Below the pieces are notes generated by a model. It had not been told where the DNA came from and did no database searches. It saw only the letters and a program-made list of their open reading frames with translations. Positions 63,401 through 64,000 of a DNA stretch of 64,000 nt are shown piece by piece. Both the position numbers and the translations under genes were made by a program. Source of the stretch: Crocinitomix sp044361315 (GTDB taxonomy: Bacteria; Bacteroidota; Bacteroidia; Flavobacteriales_D; Crocinitomicaceae); NCBI GenBank assembly GCA_044361315.1, contig JBIKJA010000012.1, positions 62,001 to 126,000 of the forward strand, given 5' to 3'. Each line of letters begins with the position of its first letter. Position 1 is the first letter of the stretch.

Positions 63401-63411
63401 ACGCAGTAGGA

Positions 63412-64000
63412 TTATGTTAAAGCAAGTTTTAATTGAGAATTGATTGCGGCAACCGCGCCCAATATTCCGCTGTTTTGCTGATTTAGAATTGAAATTCGTA
63501 CTTGACATTTGTCGTGTAAATTTGGCAACAAATAACCTTTCAGATGTTTTTCAATTTTTCGTTTCAAAAGATTTCCGTTGTTCGAGATGCCTCCCGCTAA
63601 AAATACACACTCTAAATCTAAAATATTCATTAAATTGGAGATAGAAAAAGCTAAATCTTTCCCCACAGAATCAACAACTTCTAGTGCTACAGGGTCTTCT
63701 TTTCGAGCCGCTTTAAAAATTTCCGTGGGTGTTAAATCACTGGACTGAATTAGATTAAGGACGGAACTTATGCTACTAAATTCGAGTTTTTCTTTGGCTG
63801 TACTTACAATGCCATCTTTTGCCACATAGGTTTCCAAGCATCCATGATTTCCGCATTTGCATTCGCGTCCTTCACGTTGAATGATTGAATGCCCAATTTC
63901 ACCTGCTAAGCCATTTTTTCCTAATACCAATTGGTCATTGATATACATTCCCATCCCAACTCCAGTGCCTAAAGTAATCACGGCAAAATTGGTCATTTCT
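63412..64000 (-). CDS. ROK family sugar kinase (5' end outside window)
   Basis: The visible 196 residues cover the C-terminal two thirds of a ROK kinase: VITLGTGVGMGMYINDQLVL (phosphate loop), the ROK glycine-rich GEIGHSII and the zinc motif CKCGNHGCLETYVA. The ATP/hexokinase-like rest follows with VFLAGGISNNGNLL. ROK members are glucokinases, mannokinases or repressors; there is no view of the N-terminus here, so a DNA-binding domain cannot be excluded. Being co-transcribed with GH92 suggests mannose phosphorylation. Confidence 0.9.
   Translation of the reverse strand, partial: EMTNFAVITLGTGVGMGMYINDQLVLGKNGLAGEIGHSIIQREGRECKCGNHGCLETYVAKDGIVSTAKEKLEFSSISSVLNLIQSSDLTPTEIFKAARKEDPVALEVVDSVGKDLAFSISNLMNILDLECVFLAGGISNNGNLLKRKIEKHLKGYLLPNLHDKCQVRISILNQQNSGILGAVAAINSQLKLALT

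Noticed and set aside
1..64000. CRISPR array, tRNA genes or a full prophage
   Set aside because: No regularly spaced repeats, no tRNA cloverleaf candidates and no phage structural genes were noticed.

Overview
The window is AT-rich bacterial chromosome from a member of the Bacteroidota, most likely a Flavobacteriales lineage near Crocinitomicaceae/Fluviicola (lineage is inference). Supporting signs are many TAnnTTTG -7 promoter boxes, type IX secretion tails, a short 289-residue RpoD, imelysin/DUF4856/TonB iron genes, DUF4249 remains and a RAYT transposase with GC-rich intergenic repeats. Most of the window is housekeeping DNA, including five scattered purine genes (guaA, purL, purB, purE, purK).

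Layout. 1-3.7 kb: LemA (cut by the edge), transaldolase-like fsa, a GC-rich repeat beside a RAYT transposase, SRP RNA and a WYL regulator. 3.8-18.6 kb: an NlpC/P60-lipoprotein pair, a conserved unknown protein, Tex, a CoA-transferase, the guaA-LysM/receptor-membrane protein operon, a MerR regulator divergent from a pRiA4b-like/methyltransferase/TraB operon, and two tandem FKBP isomerases. 18.6-25.3 kb is accessory: a decayed T9SS beta-helix gene, an MFS transporter preceded by a 26-codon ORF and terminator, a DEAD-box helicase, a DUF3825 gene sitting between two copies of the 3' end of a NYN-LOTUS gene, a GC-rich repeat and a sigma-region-4/zinc-finger pair. 25.4-27.7 kb is purL. 27.7-31.9 kb is a second accessory stretch: a GC-rich repeat, a lipoprotein and outer-membrane barrel-like genes, the last frameshifted.

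32-36.4 kb: OsmC, purB, MoxR, a rhomboid and a barrel protein. 36.4-37.5 kb is a gene graveyard (IS1595 transposase tail, DUF4249 pseudogene). 37.5-46.7 kb: aroQ, xerD, an IS1595-type protein with altered catalytic residues, ribD-EamA, a hydrolase, DUF3817, MarR and purK-acyltransferase-purE. 46.8-55.6 kb: rpmH, an ABC exporter, rpoD, a surface-sugar transferase operon, a T9SS nuclease and a lipoprotein hydrolase. 55.7-60.4 kb is an iron operon (DUF4856-imelysin-TonB receptor). 60.5-64 kb is GH92 mannosidase with a ROK kinase cut by the edge.

The main observations are: (1) -7 boxes placed exactly 4 nt before ATG in five genes, with the spacing checked against the structure-defined SRP RNA 5' end, implying leaderless mRNAs; (2) the DUF3825 cassette flanked by direct repeats of the NYN-LOTUS 3' end; (3) short leader ORFs plus terminator hairpins before the MFS and DUF3825 genes; (4) a possibly domesticated IS1595 transposase; (5) a perfect 25-bp palindrome inserted in frame in the RAYT gene; (6) a perfect 32-bp AT palindrome just upstream of the rpoD promoter. 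All functional statements come from reading the sequence and remembered family features; no search was run.
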